Shown piece by piece: positions 1 through 9,615 of a stretch of DNA of 64,000 nucleotides. Numbering within the stretch: the first letter of the stretch is position 1; every line of letters starts with the position of its first letter. The position numbers and the translations under genes were made by a program. The notes under the pieces were generated by a model. The model did no database searches and was not told the origin of the DNA. It was given only the letters and a program-made list of their open reading frames with translations. Location of the stretch: positions 124,001 to 188,000 of the forward strand of contig JAIUPD010000007.1 in assembly GCA_020161615.1 (NCBI GenBank), read 5' to 3'. This DNA comes from Pseudomonadota bacterium. Lineage in GTDB: Bacteria > Pseudomonadota > Alphaproteobacteria > Rhodobacterales > Rhodobacteraceae.

Positions 1-37
1 TCGGCATGAACCAGCCGGGGATATCCTTGTAGTCCAT
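1..37 (-). CDS. N-terminus of an unidentified protein (partial)
   Basis: Only the first 12 codons are in the window; the gene runs off the left edge. The start is ATG at 37-35 on the minus strand, preceded by a good ribosome-binding site (AGGAG, 6 nt before ATG). The visible residues are MDYKDIPGWFMP. The IPGWF stretch resembles the start of some Rhodobacterales class I methyltransferases, but twelve residues are too few to name a function. Confidence 0.6.
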   Translation of the reverse strand, partial: MDYKDIPGWFMP

Positions 38-268
38 GCTTCACTCCTGACACCGAGCACTTGCTTCGCAGGCTATGCAAGGCCCGCATTCACCGCAAGC
101 GGGCCGGTCGTCGCCGCGATGGCAACAATCGGCTCAGTGCGTTTCCGCCTCGGGGTCGGATTCCACAGGATCGCCACAGCTTGCCCGGTTTTCGGCCATG
201 CCTCTGTGGTGTAAAAAAGGTTAATGTTTTGCTCCCCAAGGGGGCGCTTTCCGACTGCCGGGGGACCC

Positions 269-1204
269 ATGACCGACGAATCCATCGAGATGTTCGATGC
301 CGGAGAGGCGCAATCGGATGCCGATTGGCTGGTCATCATGGACGAGATCGGCGAGGAAGCAGGCTATTTCGAACCCCTCGGGGGCGGGCATTCGGCCTTT
401 TTCTCGGACCATGGCCCGGTGCTGCTGGTCAGCTTCGAGACGCGGGCGGGCATCCGGGGCGCTGGCGGCGGGCAGATGCCGCTGGGCTATCAGATCGCGG
501 CGCCGCGCGGCTGGTCCTCGCTGACCCTGATCGCGCATGAGGACAGCTGGTTCCGCGACCCCGCCGTCTATGGCTATTTCGACCGGCTGATCGACGACGC
601 CTTTTTCGAGGATTTCGACCGCGTGGTCTTCTATGGCGCGGGGATGGGCGGCTATGCCGCTGCCGCCTTCGCCGTAGCCGCCCCCGGCGCGACCGTCCTG
701 GCGCTGGCGCCGCAGGCCACGCTCGACACCGAACTGGCCGAATGGGACCGCCGCTTCCTGCGGGCGCGCAAGCTCGATTTCAGCAGCCGCTTCGGCTTTG
801 CGCCCGATATGTGCGAAGGCGCCGACAGCGTCTATCTGGTCTATGACCCGATCCAGCAGGTCGATGCGGTGCATGCGGCGATGTTCCGCGGGCCGCATAT
901 CCACCGGCTGCGGGCCCGCCATATCGGCCGCGACCCGCAGGCGGAACTGGCCCGGGTGAATGTCCTGCGCCCGCTGATCGACGCGGCCTGCGCGGGCACC
1001 CTGACCCCGCAGCGCTTCTTCCACCTGTGGCGGGCGCGGCGCAGGAACGCGCATTACCTCGGCCGCCTGATCGGCCGGTTGCAAAGCCAGAACCGGCCGG
1101 CGCTTCTGTTGCGCGCGCTCAAGGCCGCCAACGAGCTGGTGGACCACCCGCAACTGCGTCAGGCCCTGCAACGGGCCGAAAGCGGGGCGCCCCCCGCGCG
1201 CTGA
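269..1204 (+). CDS. Alpha/beta-hydrolase-like protein of unknown function
   Basis: The protein is 311 aa starting at ATG 269; an in-frame start at 224 would add a non-conserved leader. Residues 118-145 read like the strand, nucleophile-elbow and helix of an alpha/beta hydrolase ([13 protein letters not shown]), but the elbow residue is Met-Gly rather than an obvious Ser, so catalysis is doubtful. From memory, relatives in Rhodobacterales are often labelled phosphoadenosine phosphosulfate reductase. I see no PAPS-reductase signature, so I do not adopt that name. The gene ends 38 bp before pyrC on the same strand and may be co-transcribed with it. The 230 bp upstream (38-268) hold no other gene that I can see. 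Confidence 0.7.
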   Translation: MTDESIEMFDAGEAQSDADWLVIMDEIGEEAGYFEPLGGGHSAFFSDHGPVLLVSFETRAGIRGAGGGQMPLGYQIAAPRGWSSLTLIAHEDSWFRDPAVYGYFDRLIDDAFFEDFDRVVFYGAGMGGYAAAAFAVAAPGATVLALAPQATLDTELAEWDRRFLRARKLDFSSRFGFAPDMCEGADSVYLVYDPIQQVDAVHAAMFRGPHIHRLRARHIGRDPQAELARVNVLRPLIDAACAGTLTPQRFFHLWRARRRNAHYLGRLIGRLQSQNRPALLLRALKAANELVDHPQLRQALQRAESGAPPAR

Positions 1205-1242
1205 GGGTTCACAGCCGCCCGGGCGCGCGCTATGGGGTCGGC

Positions 1243-2280
1243 ATGACCCGCCTCACCCTCACCCGCCCCGACGATTTCCACCTCCACCTGCGCGACGGCG
1301 CCATGCTTCAGGGCATCGCCCCCGAATCGGCGCGCGATTTCGCCCGGGCGATCATCATGCCCAACCTGGTGCCGCCGGTCGTCACCGGGGCCGAGGCCGA
1401 GGCCTATCGCCAGCGGATCGCGGCGGCGCTGCCGGGGGTGGATTTCACCCCGCTGATGACGCTCTACCTGACCGAAGAGACGGATCCCGCCGATCTGGTC
1501 GCCGCGCATCGCGCCGGCATCGTCACCGCCGTCAAGCTCTATCCCGCCGGCGCGACCACCAACTCGGCGTCAGGCGTGCGCGACTTCGCCAAGGTGGCCA
1601 AGGTGTTCGAGGCGATGGCCGAAGCGGGCGTGCCGCTTTGCGTCCATGGCGAGGTGACCGCGGCCGAGATCGACATCTTCGACCGCGAGGCGGTGTTCAT
1701 CGAAACGGTGCTGGACCCGATCCGCCGCGCCCATCCCGGCCTCAAGGTGATCATGGAACACGTGACCACCAAGGATGCGGTCGAGTATGTGCGGGCCAAT
1801 CCGCAGGGGCTGGGCGCCACGATCACCACGCATCACCTGATCCTGAACCGCAATTCGCTGCTGGTCGGCGGCATGCGGCCGCATTACTACTGCCTCCCCG
1901 TCGCCAAGCGCGAGATCCACCGCCAGGCGCTGGTCGAGGCCGCGCTTTCGGGCGATCCCCGCTTTTTCCTGGGCACCGATTCCGCGCCGCACAGCGACGA
2001 CCGCAAGGAATGCGCCTGCTGCGCCGCCGGGTGCTTCACCGCAACCAACACCATGCCGATCCTCGCCCAGATCTTCGAACGCGAAGGCCGGTTGGAGCGG
2101 CTTGAGGGCTTCACCTCGCATTTCGGGGCGGATTTCTACGGGCTGGCGCGAAACACCGGCACGATCACGCTGGAAAAAACCACGGACCCCGTGCGCTTTC
2201 CGAGCAAGATCGAGACCGGCGCCGGGCCCGTCACCGTCTTCGACCCGGGCTTCGACCTGTTCTGGCGCGTGGCCGGCTGA
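1243..2280 (+). CDS. pyrC: Dihydroorotase, class II
   Basis: Cyclises N-carbamoyl-aspartate to dihydroorotate in de novo pyrimidine synthesis, in the cytoplasm. The 345 aa match the length of E. coli-type PyrC (348). The binuclear metal site is visible: H13-L-H15 in FHLHLRDG, the lysine that is carboxylated (K98 in [13 protein letters not shown]), H135 (CVHGEV), H173 (MEHVTT) and D246 (GTDSAPH). ATG 1243 is chosen because the conserved [11 protein letters not shown] block follows directly. It ends 3 bp before the convergent pilin-like gene. Confidence 0.95.
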   Translation: MTRLTLTRPDDFHLHLRDGAMLQGIAPESARDFARAIIMPNLVPPVVTGAEAEAYRQRIAAALPGVDFTPLMTLYLTEETDPADLVAAHRAGIVTAVKLYPAGATTNSASGVRDFAKVAKVFEAMAEAGVPLCVHGEVTAAEIDIFDREAVFIETVLDPIRRAHPGLKVIMEHVTTKDAVEYVRANPQGLGATITTHHLILNRNSLLVGGMRPHYYCLPVAKREIHRQALVEAALSGDPRFFLGTDSAPHSDDRKECACCAAGCFTATNTMPILAQIFEREGRLERLEGFTSHFGADFYGLARNTGTITLEKTTDPVRFPSKIETGAGPVTVFDPGFDLFWRVAG

Positions 2281-2283
2281 GGC

Positions 2284-2490
2284 CTATTGCGAATAGCCCA
2301 GCACCGGCATCTGCGAGACCTGAAGTTCGCCGAGATTGGTCTGCATCTGGGTGCCGACATCGGAGGTGCCGCTGCTCAGCGTCGTCACCACCATGAGGCC
2401 GAAGCCGGCGGCGATGGCGGTCAGCACGACCCAATCCACAGTTACCGCGCCAAACTCGTCGGCGAGGAACTTGTGAAACAGACTGGGCAT
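2284..2490 (-). CDS. Flp/TadE-type small pilin-like protein
   Basis: A 68-aa protein with a short charged leader, then a hydrophobic helix starting at a type IVb prepilin-like junction (DEFG14 followed by AVTVDWVVLTAIAAG). In Flp pilins the residue five positions after the cleavage site is usually Glu; here it is Asp19. The start is ATG 2490 because GGAGG sits 5 nt upstream; a GTG two codons earlier would overlap that site. No tad/cpa assembly genes are nearby, so this is an orphan pilin or a pilin-like membrane peptide. Convergent with pyrC. Confidence 0.7.
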   Translation of the reverse strand: MPSLFHKFLADEFGAVTVDWVVLTAIAAGFGLMVVTTLSSGTSDVGTQMQTNLGELQVSQMPVLGYSQ

Positions 2491-2586
2491 GACCACCTCC
2501 GATTGAACAACGGTTCTTGTTCTGGGCGCGAATTCTGACGGAATTGTGGTGGCTCTGCCGCCATTCGTGGGAATATCCGGCGCTGG

Positions 2587-4002
2587 TTAACCCGCCAACG
2601 CTGGACGCCGCCCGGCAAAGGGCGTCGCCTGATGCCAGGCCTCGGCCAGTTGCAGAAGACCCAGATCGTCGCCATGCCGCCCGATCAACTGCATCCCCAT
2701 CGGCAGCCCCCCGGGACCGAAGCCCGCCGGAACCGAGACCGCGGGCAGGCCCAGGATTGAGACCGGCAGCACGACCTCCATCCAGCGGTGATAGGTGTCC
2801 ATGGCCCGCCCCGCGATGTCGGTCGGGTATTCCTGCGCCACCGGGAAGGGCCAGACCTGCGCGCTGGGCAGCAGTAGGGCGTCATAGACCTCGAACAGCG
2901 CCGCCGCCTTGGCCCACCATTGCGAGCGGGCGAGGCTCGCGGCCTGCACCGCCTCCAGAGTCAGCGCGCGGCCTGTCTCGATCTCCCAGATCGCGGTGTC
3001 CTTCAACTGGCGCCGCCATTCCGGGTTGCCATAGAGCGGCGCCAGCCGGTTGGCATTGGCGAAGGCGCGCAGGTCCAGCCACGCCTGCCAGAGGCGGGCC
3101 GCGTCGAAGGGGGGATCGAGCACCTCGACCGTGACGCCCAACGTATCGAAATGCGCCAGCGCCGCCTCGCAGGTCGCCAGCACGCCCGCCTCCATCGCAT
3201 AGGCCCCGCCCCAATCGCCCAGCCAGGCGACACGGCGGCCTTTCACCGGCGCCTCGATCCGGGAGAGGAATGGCTCGGCTGGCAGGGTGAAGGGTCGGGC
3301 CGGGTTCGGCCCCGCCTGCACCTCAAGCAGCGCCGCCAGATCGCGGGGGTTGCGCGCCATCGGCCCGTTGGTGGCCAGAGGATGCAGAAAGGTCTCGCCC
3401 TCGGCGGCGTCAGGCACCCGGCCCCAGCTGGGCCGCATGCCATAAACGTTGTTCCAGCCCGCGGGGTTTCGCAGGCTCCCCATCATGTCCGACCCGTCTG
3501 CCACCGCCAGCATCCCGCAGGCCAGCGCCACTGCCGCCCCGCCCGAGGATCCCCCGGCGCTGAGCGCCGGGTCCCAGGCATTGCCGGTCGCGCCATGCAC
3601 AGGGTTGAAAGTGTGGCTGCCCAGGCCGAATTCGGGCGTGTTGGTCTTGCCGATGAACAGCGCGCCTGCCGCCCGCATCCGGGCAACCATCAGATCGTCC
3701 TTGCGCGCCACCTGCCCGGCCATGATCGGCGAGCCCATCGAGGTGGGCAACCCGGCCACGTTCGACAGATCCTTCACCGCCATCGGCAACCCGTGCAGCA
3801 AGCCCTTGCGCGGTGCCTGATCGGCGGCGCGGGCCTCGGCCAGCAGCATCTCTTCGTCGCGAAGGCTGACGATGGCATTGACCGCCCCGTTCCGCCTGTC
3901 GATTCGCGCCAGCGTGGCCCGCATCAACTCCTCGGCCGAGACCTGCCCCGCCTCCAGGGCCGCCGCCTGCTCGCGCGCGCTCAGATCCAGAAGATCGTCC
4001 AT
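2587..4002 (-). CDS. Amidase (amidase-signature family)
   Basis: A 471-aa amidase-signature hydrolase that cleaves a carboxamide to acid and ammonia; the substrate is not evident. The Ser-cisSer-Lys triad is visible: K77 (PMAVKDLSN), the GGSSGG loop at 150-155 (cis-Ser S152/153) and the nucleophile S176 in DMMGSLRNP. Start ATG 4002 follows a GAGGGGG ribosome-binding site; upstream in-frame codons are not conserved-looking. It is transcribed divergently from the CocE-type hydrolase at 4158 across 155 bp, so the two hydrolases could be co-regulated. GatA is unlikely because no gatB or gatC is present. Confidence 0.88.
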   Translation of the reverse strand: MDDLLDLSAREQAAALEAGQVSAEELMRATLARIDRRNGAVNAIVSLRDEEMLLAEARAADQAPRKGLLHGLPMAVKDLSNVAGLPTSMGSPIMAGQVARKDDLMVARMRAAGALFIGKTNTPEFGLGSHTFNPVHGATGNAWDPALSAGGSSGGAAVALACGMLAVADGSDMMGSLRNPAGWNNVYGMRPSWGRVPDAAEGETFLHPLATNGPMARNPRDLAALLEVQAGPNPARPFTLPAEPFLSRIEAPVKGRRVAWLGDWGGAYAMEAGVLATCEAALAHFDTLGVTVEVLDPPFDAARLWQAWLDLRAFANANRLAPLYGNPEWRRQLKDTAIWEIETGRALTLEAVQAASLARSQWWAKAAALFEVYDALLLPSAQVWPFPVAQEYPTDIAGRAMDTYHRWMEVVLPVSILGLPAVSVPAGFGPGGLPMGMQLIGRHGDDLGLLQLAEAWHQATPFAGRRPALAG

Positions 4003-4157
4003 CCTAACCCCCTCGCTTTGCGCCACTTTCCGGCGCGTCGCGCGGCTTGGCAAGGGCGGCCGCGTGCGCCTGTCGCTTTCGTCCGCCACAATGTCGTATT
4101 TGGCTGCGCCATTCTGCGACCTCTGGCATCGCATGACGCAGCGACAAGGAGATCCGC

Positions 4158-6113
4158 GTGGCGCTCATCGACCGGGACGATCTTTTCATCCCCCTGCCCG
4201 ACGGGACCCGCCTCGCCGCGCGGCTCTGGCGGCCCGAGGGCGGGCCGAAACGCCCCGCGATCCTCGAATACATCCCCTATCGCAAACGCGACAACACCCT
4301 GCCAAGGGACGAGACGATCCACCCCTGGATGGCGGCGCAGGGCTATGTCTGCCTGCGGGTCGACATCCGCGGCACGGGCGACAGCGAGGGCATTTTCGAC
4401 GACGAATATTCCGAGCAGGAACAACAGGATGCCTGCGACGTGATCGCCTGGATCGCGGCGCAGGACTGGTGCTCGGGCGCGGTCGGGATGATGGGGAAAA
4501 GCTGGGGCGGCTTCAACTGCCTGCAGACCGCCTTCCGCCGCCCGCCGGCGCTGAAGGCCGTGGCCAGCATCTGCGGCACGGTCGACCGCTTCAACGACGA
4601 CATCCATTTCAAAGGTGGCGCGCTACTGGGCGAGAATTTCGGCTGGGGGGCGCTGATGCTCAGCTATGCGGCCCGCCCGGCCGATCCGCTGCTGCGCCCC
4701 GACTGGCGGCAGGATTTCCGCACCCGCATCGCCACCATGCCCAACCTGGCCGAGCGCTGGACCGGCCACCAGTCGCGCGACGCCTATTGGCGCCACGGCT
4801 CTGTCTGCGAGGATTTCCAGAGACTCGAGGCCGCGGTTCTGTCCTTCGGCGGCTGGAACGACAATTACATGAACGCCCCCGCCGCGCTGGCCGAACACGC
4901 GCCGCTGGGCAAGGCCATCGTCGGCCCCTGGGTTCACCAATATCCCCACACGGCGGTCCCCGCACCGCGCATCGATTTTCTGGGCGTCCTGAAGGATTGG
5001 TGGGATCGCTGGCTGAAGGGGGTGGAGAATGGCGCCGAAGACTGGCCCGCCTATCGCGCCTATGTCCTGACCGAGGCCGCGCCCGATGCCAGCGCCGCTC
5101 ATCGCCCCGGTTATTGGGTGGCGGGTCCTGTCCCGGCCGCGCCCTCGCACCACCTGGCCCTTGGGCCGAATGGCAGACTGGGCGCCGACGGGGCAATTGA
5201 GTGCGAGATCGCCACGCCGCAGACGCTGGGGGCGGCGGCCGGGGAGTTCTTTCCCATGGGTCTCAACGCGGAAATGGCGGCGGATCAGCGATTTGACGAT
5301 GCTTTGTCGCTCTGTTTCGAGGCGGCATTGCCCAAGGGCCTGACGCTGCTGGGTGCGGCCGAGTTGACGGTGACGCTGACCGCCGACCAGCCCTCGGCCT
5401 TCCTCGTCGCCCGGCTCTGCGACGTGGCGCCGGGCGGGACCTCGACCCGCATCGCCCATGGCATCCTGAACCTGCGCCACCGGACCGACCCGCCCACGCC
5501 CCTGACCCCGGGCGAGCCGGTGACGGTGAGCCTGCGGCTCGACCAATGCGCCTATGAGCTGGCGCCCGGGCACCGGTTGCGGCTGGCGCTGTCCAACACC
5601 TATTGGCCCTGGATCTGGCCTTCGCCCCGGCCGGTGACGCTGCGCGTGACCGGTGGCATGCTGGCCCTGCCGGTGGCCGCGGGGCCGCTCAGTCGCTGCG
5701 CCTTCGCGGAACCGCCGCCTGTGGCACCCAGCCGCCTGACCCGCCATAGCCCCGCCGAGGAAAGCCGCCGGCATGAGATCGACCGCATCAGCGGCTCAGA
5801 GCGGATCGTCGTCACCTCGGACAGCGGCCGGACCGAGGATCCCGACCACGGCCTGACCACCCGCGCCACGATGCACGAGACCTGGACCATCCGCCCCGAC
5901 GATCCGCTCAGCGCGGCGTGCGAGGTGGTCTGGACGCAGCACTTCTCACGCGGGGATTGGTCGGTCGAAACCGAGCTTCGCGCCCGCCAGCACAGCACGG
6001 AAAGCGAGATCATCATCGACGCCGCCTTGGTCGCGCGCATCAAGGACGGCCCGGAAACCCCGGAAATCATCCAGAGAAACTTCCCTGCGCGTGTTGCGCG
6101 CCGGGAAATATGA
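4158..6113 (+). CDS. CocE/NonD family hydrolase
   Basis: A 651-aa alpha/beta hydrolase of the X-Pro dipeptidyl-peptidase S15/CocE class (esterase, acylase or peptidase on acylated small molecules). Nucleophile S115 lies in the elbow GMMGKSWGG. The N-terminal domain carries IPYRKRDN and VDIRGTGDSEG, which are typical of CocE, and a jelly-roll C-terminal domain begins near residue 320. The start is GTG 4158 (MALIDRDDL), 6 nt after AAGGAG. A peptide-type ABC importer follows on the same strand after 136 bp, suggesting that the hydrolase processes imported peptides or amides. The substrate cannot be read from sequence. Confidence 0.88.
   Translation: MALIDRDDLFIPLPDGTRLAARLWRPEGGPKRPAILEYIPYRKRDNTLPRDETIHPWMAAQGYVCLRVDIRGTGDSEGIFDDEYSEQEQQDACDVIAWIAAQDWCSGAVGMMGKSWGGFNCLQTAFRRPPALKAVASICGTVDRFNDDIHFKGGALLGENFGWGALMLSYAARPADPLLRPDWRQDFRTRIATMPNLAERWTGHQSRDAYWRHGSVCEDFQRLEAAVLSFGGWNDNYMNAPAALAEHAPLGKAIVGPWVHQYPHTAVPAPRIDFLGVLKDWWDRWLKGVENGAEDWPAYRAYVLTEAAPDASAAHRPGYWVAGPVPAAPSHHLALGPNGRLGADGAIECEIATPQTLGAAAGEFFPMGLNAEMAADQRFDDALSLCFEAALPKGLTLLGAAELTVTLTADQPSAFLVARLCDVAPGGTSTRIAHGILNLRHRTDPPTPLTPGEPVTVSLRLDQCAYELAPGHRLRLALSNTYWPWIWPSPRPVTLRVTGGMLALPVAAGPLSRCAFAEPPPVAPSRLTRHSPAEESRRHEIDRISGSERIVVTSDSGRTEDPDHGLTTRATMHETWTIRPDDPLSAACEVVWTQHFSRGDWSVETELRARQHSTESEIIIDAALVARIKDGPETPEIIQRNFPARVARREI
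6081..6107 (+). other. Stem-loop at the 3' end of the CocE-type gene
   Basis: A 27-nt hairpin: TTCCC pairs with GGGAA, one mismatch, then GCGCG pairs with CGCGC around TGTTG. It covers the last codons and has no following T-run, so it is an RNA stability or processing element, or a weak terminator between the hydrolase and the ABC genes. Confidence 0.45.
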
Positions 6114-6164
6114 CTGTTACAGTTACCGGCAACATAATCGTTGATTGAAACGCTGGTCCGTTGT

Positions 6165-6180
6165 TTGATTGGCCAGTCAA
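6165..6180. promoter_or_regulatory. Near-perfect palindrome, candidate operator of the ABC operon
   Basis: TTGATTGGCCAGTCAA is a 16-bp dyad centred on GGCC with a single mismatched pair. It lies 70 bp before the binding-protein start in otherwise non-coding DNA. Position and symmetry suit a dimeric repressor; the regulator is not identifiable in the window. Confidence 0.45.
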
Positions 6181-6249
6181 CAAAAAGAACGGTGCCCCGG
6201 TGCCGTCCGCACAGAGCTTCCGACGGGAAGCCACTTGAGGGAGAAGACC

Positions 6250-7836
6250 ATGAACGACGAATTCCGCTACCTTCTTGCGCGGGCCGCTCGCGGCAAGCTG
6301 GACCGCCGGGCCTTCCTGGGCCGGGCCGCCGCGCTGGGCGTGGCCTCGACGGCGGCGACGGGCCTGCTGTCTAAGGCCGTGCTGGCGCAGGGTCCGCGCG
6401 CCGGCGGGACTCTGGTCATGGGCATGCAGGGCGGCGAGAGCACCAATTCGCTCGATCCGGCGGTGGCAGCCTCGCAAGTGCCCTTCGCCTATGGCTATTG
6501 CACCGGCGAGACCATCGTGAACATCGGCCCCGATGGCAGCCTGCTGCCGAAGCTGGCCACGGAATGGGAGGCCTCGGCCAATGCCCAGACCTGGCGCTTC
6601 AAGATCCGCTCGGGCGTGCAATTCCACAACGGCCAGACCTTGACCGCTGAGGATGTCGCCCAGACGCTGCGCCGCCATTCGGACGAGAATTCGCAATCCG
6701 GCGCGCTGGGGGTGATGCGCGGCATCTCCTCGATCGCGGTGGACGGCGAGTGGCTGGTGCTGGAGACCGCCACGCCCAACGCCGACCTTCCCTATCTGCT
6801 GGCCGATTACCACCTGCTGATCCAGCCCAACGGCGGCTTCGACGACCCGACCTCGGGCATCATGACCGGCCCCTACAAATGGGCCGAGAACGAACCGGGC
6901 GTGCGCCATGTGCTGGAAAAGTTCGACGGCCATTGGGACAGCAGCATCGGCCATTTCAACAGCATCGAGATCCTGGTGATCAACGACGCGACGGCCCGCA
7001 ACTCGGCCCTGCAATCGGGCCAGGTGCAGCTGATCAACCGGGTCGAGCCGCGTGTCGCGGGCCTGCTGGCCCGGGCGCCGGGCGTGCATGTGGAATCGAC
7101 GGCCGGTCGCGGGCATTACGTGTTCATCATGCATTGCAACACCGCGCCCTTCGACAATGCCGATCTGCGCATGGCGCTGAAACTGGCGATCAACCGCGAG
7201 GATATGGTGGAGCGTATCCTGCGCGGCTATGGCTCGCTCGGCAACGACATGCCGATCAACTCGGCTTATCCGCTGTTCGATGACAGTATCCCGCAGCGCA
7301 GCTACGACCCCGATCAGGCGCGCTTCCATTTCGAGCGTTCGGGCCATTCCGGCCCGGTGGATCTGCGGGTGTCTGACGTGGCCTTCCCGGGGGCGCTGGA
7401 CGCCGCGCAACTCTTCCAGGAAAGCGCCGCCGCCGCCGGGATCGAGCTGAACATCATCCGCGAGCCGGGCGACGGCTATTGGTCCGAGACCTGGAACGTC
7501 CAGCCCTTCTGCGCCAGCTATTGGGGCGGCCGCCCGGTGCAGGACCAGATGTATTCGACGGCCTATCTGTCGAATGCCGACTGGAACGACACGCGCTTCT
7601 TCAACCCGCGCTTCGACGAGCTGGTGATGCAGGCGCGGGGTGAGCTGGACCTTGACAACCGCAAGGCGCTCTACCGCGAGGCCGGGCTGCTGGTCCGCGA
7701 CGAAGGCGGGCTGATCTGCCCGATGTTCAACGACTTCATCGACGCCCATAACGACCAGATCGCCGGCTGGGTCGCCAACCCCGCCGCCGAACTGATGGCG
7801 GGGCAAGCGCCGATCATGATGTGGTCCGCGACGTAA
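6250..7836 (+). CDS. Peptide-type ABC transporter, periplasmic substrate-binding protein
   Basis: A 528-aa family 5 (DppA/OppA-like) solute-binding protein. The N-terminus is a Tat signal: twin arginines 19-20 in DRRAFLGRA, a hydrophobic stretch, and an Ala-rich site near residue 46 (VLA then QG), so it should be exported folded. The mature part has the cluster-5 pattern, including LTAEDVAQTLRRH and LKLAINREDM. Start ATG 6250 follows GGGAGAAG. First gene of an operon with two permeases and a fused ATPase. The ligand could be oligopeptides or another amide-like compound, given the neighbouring hydrolases. Confidence 0.9.
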   Translation: MNDEFRYLLARAARGKLDRRAFLGRAAALGVASTAATGLLSKAVLAQGPRAGGTLVMGMQGGESTNSLDPAVAASQVPFAYGYCTGETIVNIGPDGSLLPKLATEWEASANAQTWRFKIRSGVQFHNGQTLTAEDVAQTLRRHSDENSQSGALGVMRGISSIAVDGEWLVLETATPNADLPYLLADYHLLIQPNGGFDDPTSGIMTGPYKWAENEPGVRHVLEKFDGHWDSSIGHFNSIEILVINDATARNSALQSGQVQLINRVEPRVAGLLARAPGVHVESTAGRGHYVFIMHCNTAPFDNADLRMALKLAINREDMVERILRGYGSLGNDMPINSAYPLFDDSIPQRSYDPDQARFHFERSGHSGPVDLRVSDVAFPGALDAAQLFQESAAAAGIELNIIREPGDGYWSETWNVQPFCASYWGGRPVQDQMYSTAYLSNADWNDTRFFNPRFDELVMQARGELDLDNRKALYREAGLLVRDEGGLICPMFNDFIDAHNDQIAGWVANPAAELMAGQAPIMMWSAT

Positions 7837-7843
7837 GCCGCCG

Positions 7844-8800
7844 ATGCATCCGATCCCGAAACTGGTGATCCAGCGCCTCGCGCTGGGTCTCCTGTTGCTC
7901 TTCGCCGCCTCGGTGATGATCTTCGTCGGCACGATGATCCTTCCCGGCGATGTCGCCCAGGCCGTCCTGGGCCAGAACGCAACGCCCGAGGCGCTGGCCA
8001 ACATGCGCGCCTCTCTGGGCCTGGACCAACCCGCCGTTACTCGATATTTCACCTGGCTTTCCAGTGCCTTGCAGGGCGATCTTGGCACGGCCCTGTCGAA
8101 CGGCCGCGACATTGCCTCGTCGATCGCCGGCAGGCTTCAGAACACGCTCTTCCTGGCCGCCGTCGCTGCCTGCATCTCGGTGCCGCTGGCCATCTTCCTG
8201 GGGCTCCTGGCCGTCCGCTACCGCGACCGCTGGCCCGACAAGCTGATCTCGGCCATCACGCTGACCTCGATCTCGCTGCCCGAATTCCTTCTGGGCTATG
8301 TCATCATGTATCTGTTCTCGGTCCAGTGGGGGCTTTTCCCCTCGGTCTCGAACATCAATGACGGCATGAGTTTCCTGCAGAAGCTGAATGCCGTGGCGCT
8401 GCCGGCCATGGTGCTGACGCTGGTCGTGCTGGCGCATATGATGCGTATGACACGGGCCGCGATCCTGAATGTCATGCAATCTGCCTATATCGAGACGGCC
8501 GAGCTGAAGGGGCTCAGACGCTTCACCCTGATCGCCCGGCACGCCATGCCGAATGCCATCGCGCCCATCGTCAATGTGGTGATGATCAACCTCGCCTATC
8601 TGGTGGTCGGCGTTGTCGTCATCGAAGTGGTCTTCGTCTATCCCGGCATGGGTCAGTACCTGGTCGATCACGTGGCCAAGCGCGACGTGCCGGTGGTGCA
8701 GGCCTGCGGGCTGATCTTCGCCACCATCTATATCGGATTGAACCTGCTGGCCGATCTCATCTCCATCCTGTCCAACCCCAGACTGAGGCATCCGAAATGA
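7844..8800 (+). CDS. Peptide-type ABC transporter permease (DppB-like)
   Basis: A 318-aa inner-membrane permease. It has an N-terminal membrane helix (residues ~9-30), a short periplasmic loop typical of DppB/OppB, and the cytoplasmic EAA-like loop near AELKGLRRFTLIARHAMPNA that docks on the ATPase. Starts 7 nt after the binding-protein stop without a strong ribosome-binding site, which suggests translational coupling, and overlaps the next permease by 4 nt (ATGA). Confidence 0.92.
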   Translation: MHPIPKLVIQRLALGLLLLFAASVMIFVGTMILPGDVAQAVLGQNATPEALANMRASLGLDQPAVTRYFTWLSSALQGDLGTALSNGRDIASSIAGRLQNTLFLAAVAACISVPLAIFLGLLAVRYRDRWPDKLISAITLTSISLPEFLLGYVIMYLFSVQWGLFPSVSNINDGMSFLQKLNAVALPAMVLTLVVLAHMMRMTRAAILNVMQSAYIETAELKGLRRFTLIARHAMPNAIAPIVNVVMINLAYLVVGVVVIEVVFVYPGMGQYLVDHVAKRDVPVVQACGLIFATIYIGLNLLADLISILSNPRLRHPK

Positions 8801-9615
8801 AGGGCATTCCGATTTCCGCCCTTCTGGGGTTGTTCGTCACCGGGCTCTTTTTCCTGGCCGCCATTCTGGCGCCCTGGATCGCGCCCTATGGGCTCGGACA
8901 GATTGTCGGCGACATCTGGGAGCCGTCCTCGTCGCAATTCTGGCTGGGCACCGACAATTTGGGCCGGGACCTGCTGACGCGGATGATCTATGGCGGGCAG
9001 ACGACGATCTTCGTGGCCTCGGCCGCAACCGCCGTCTCGTTCACGCTGGGCTCGGTTCTGGGCTTCACGGCGGCGGTCTATGGCGGGCTCACCGATCAGA
9101 TCATGTCGCGGATCAACGATCTGGTCATGTCGATCCCCACGCTGATCTTCGCGCTGGTGGTCCTGTCGGTGATGCCGGTGACGATCCCGGTGCTGATCCT
9201 GGTCATGGGCCTGCTCGATTCCACCCGCGTCTTCCGCCTGTCGCGGGCGGTGGCGGTCGACATCAACGTCATGGATTTCGTCGAGGCCGCGCGGCTCAGG
9301 GGCGAAGGCCAGCGCTGGGTCATCTTCCGCGAGATCCTGCCCAACGCCCTGTCGCCGCTGGTGGCCGAACTGGGCCTCAGGTTCATTTTCGCCATCCTCT
9401 TCATCTCGACGCTCTCGTTCCTCGGCATCGGCATCCAGCCCCCCGAGACGGACTGGGGCGGGATCGTGAAAGAGAACCGCGAGGGCATCGTCTATGGCAT
9501 CCCCGCGGCGCTGATCCCGGCCGTGGCCATCGTCACGCTGTCCATTTCGGTCAATCTGGTGGCCGACTGGGCGCTGAACCGTACGACCAGCCTGAAAGGG
9601 GGCCGCGGTGGCTGA
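8797..9615 (+). CDS. Peptide-type ABC transporter permease (DppC-like)
   Basis: A 272-aa second permease subunit of the same importer. It shows the DppC hallmark FWLGTDNLGRDLLTRMIYGGQ near residues 48-68 and the EAA loop EAARLRGEGQRWVIFREILPNA, with about six membrane segments. It starts within the stop of the upstream permease (ATGA) and its 3' end overlaps the ATPase start by 8 nt, so all four genes are tightly coupled. Confidence 0.92.
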   Translation: MKGIPISALLGLFVTGLFFLAAILAPWIAPYGLGQIVGDIWEPSSSQFWLGTDNLGRDLLTRMIYGGQTTIFVASAATAVSFTLGSVLGFTAAVYGGLTDQIMSRINDLVMSIPTLIFALVVLSVMPVTIPVLILVMGLLDSTRVFRLSRAVAVDINVMDFVEAARLRGEGQRWVIFREILPNALSPLVAELGLRFIFAILFISTLSFLGIGIQPPETDWGGIVKENREGIVYGIPAALIPAVAIVTLSISVNLVADWALNRTTSLKGGRGG

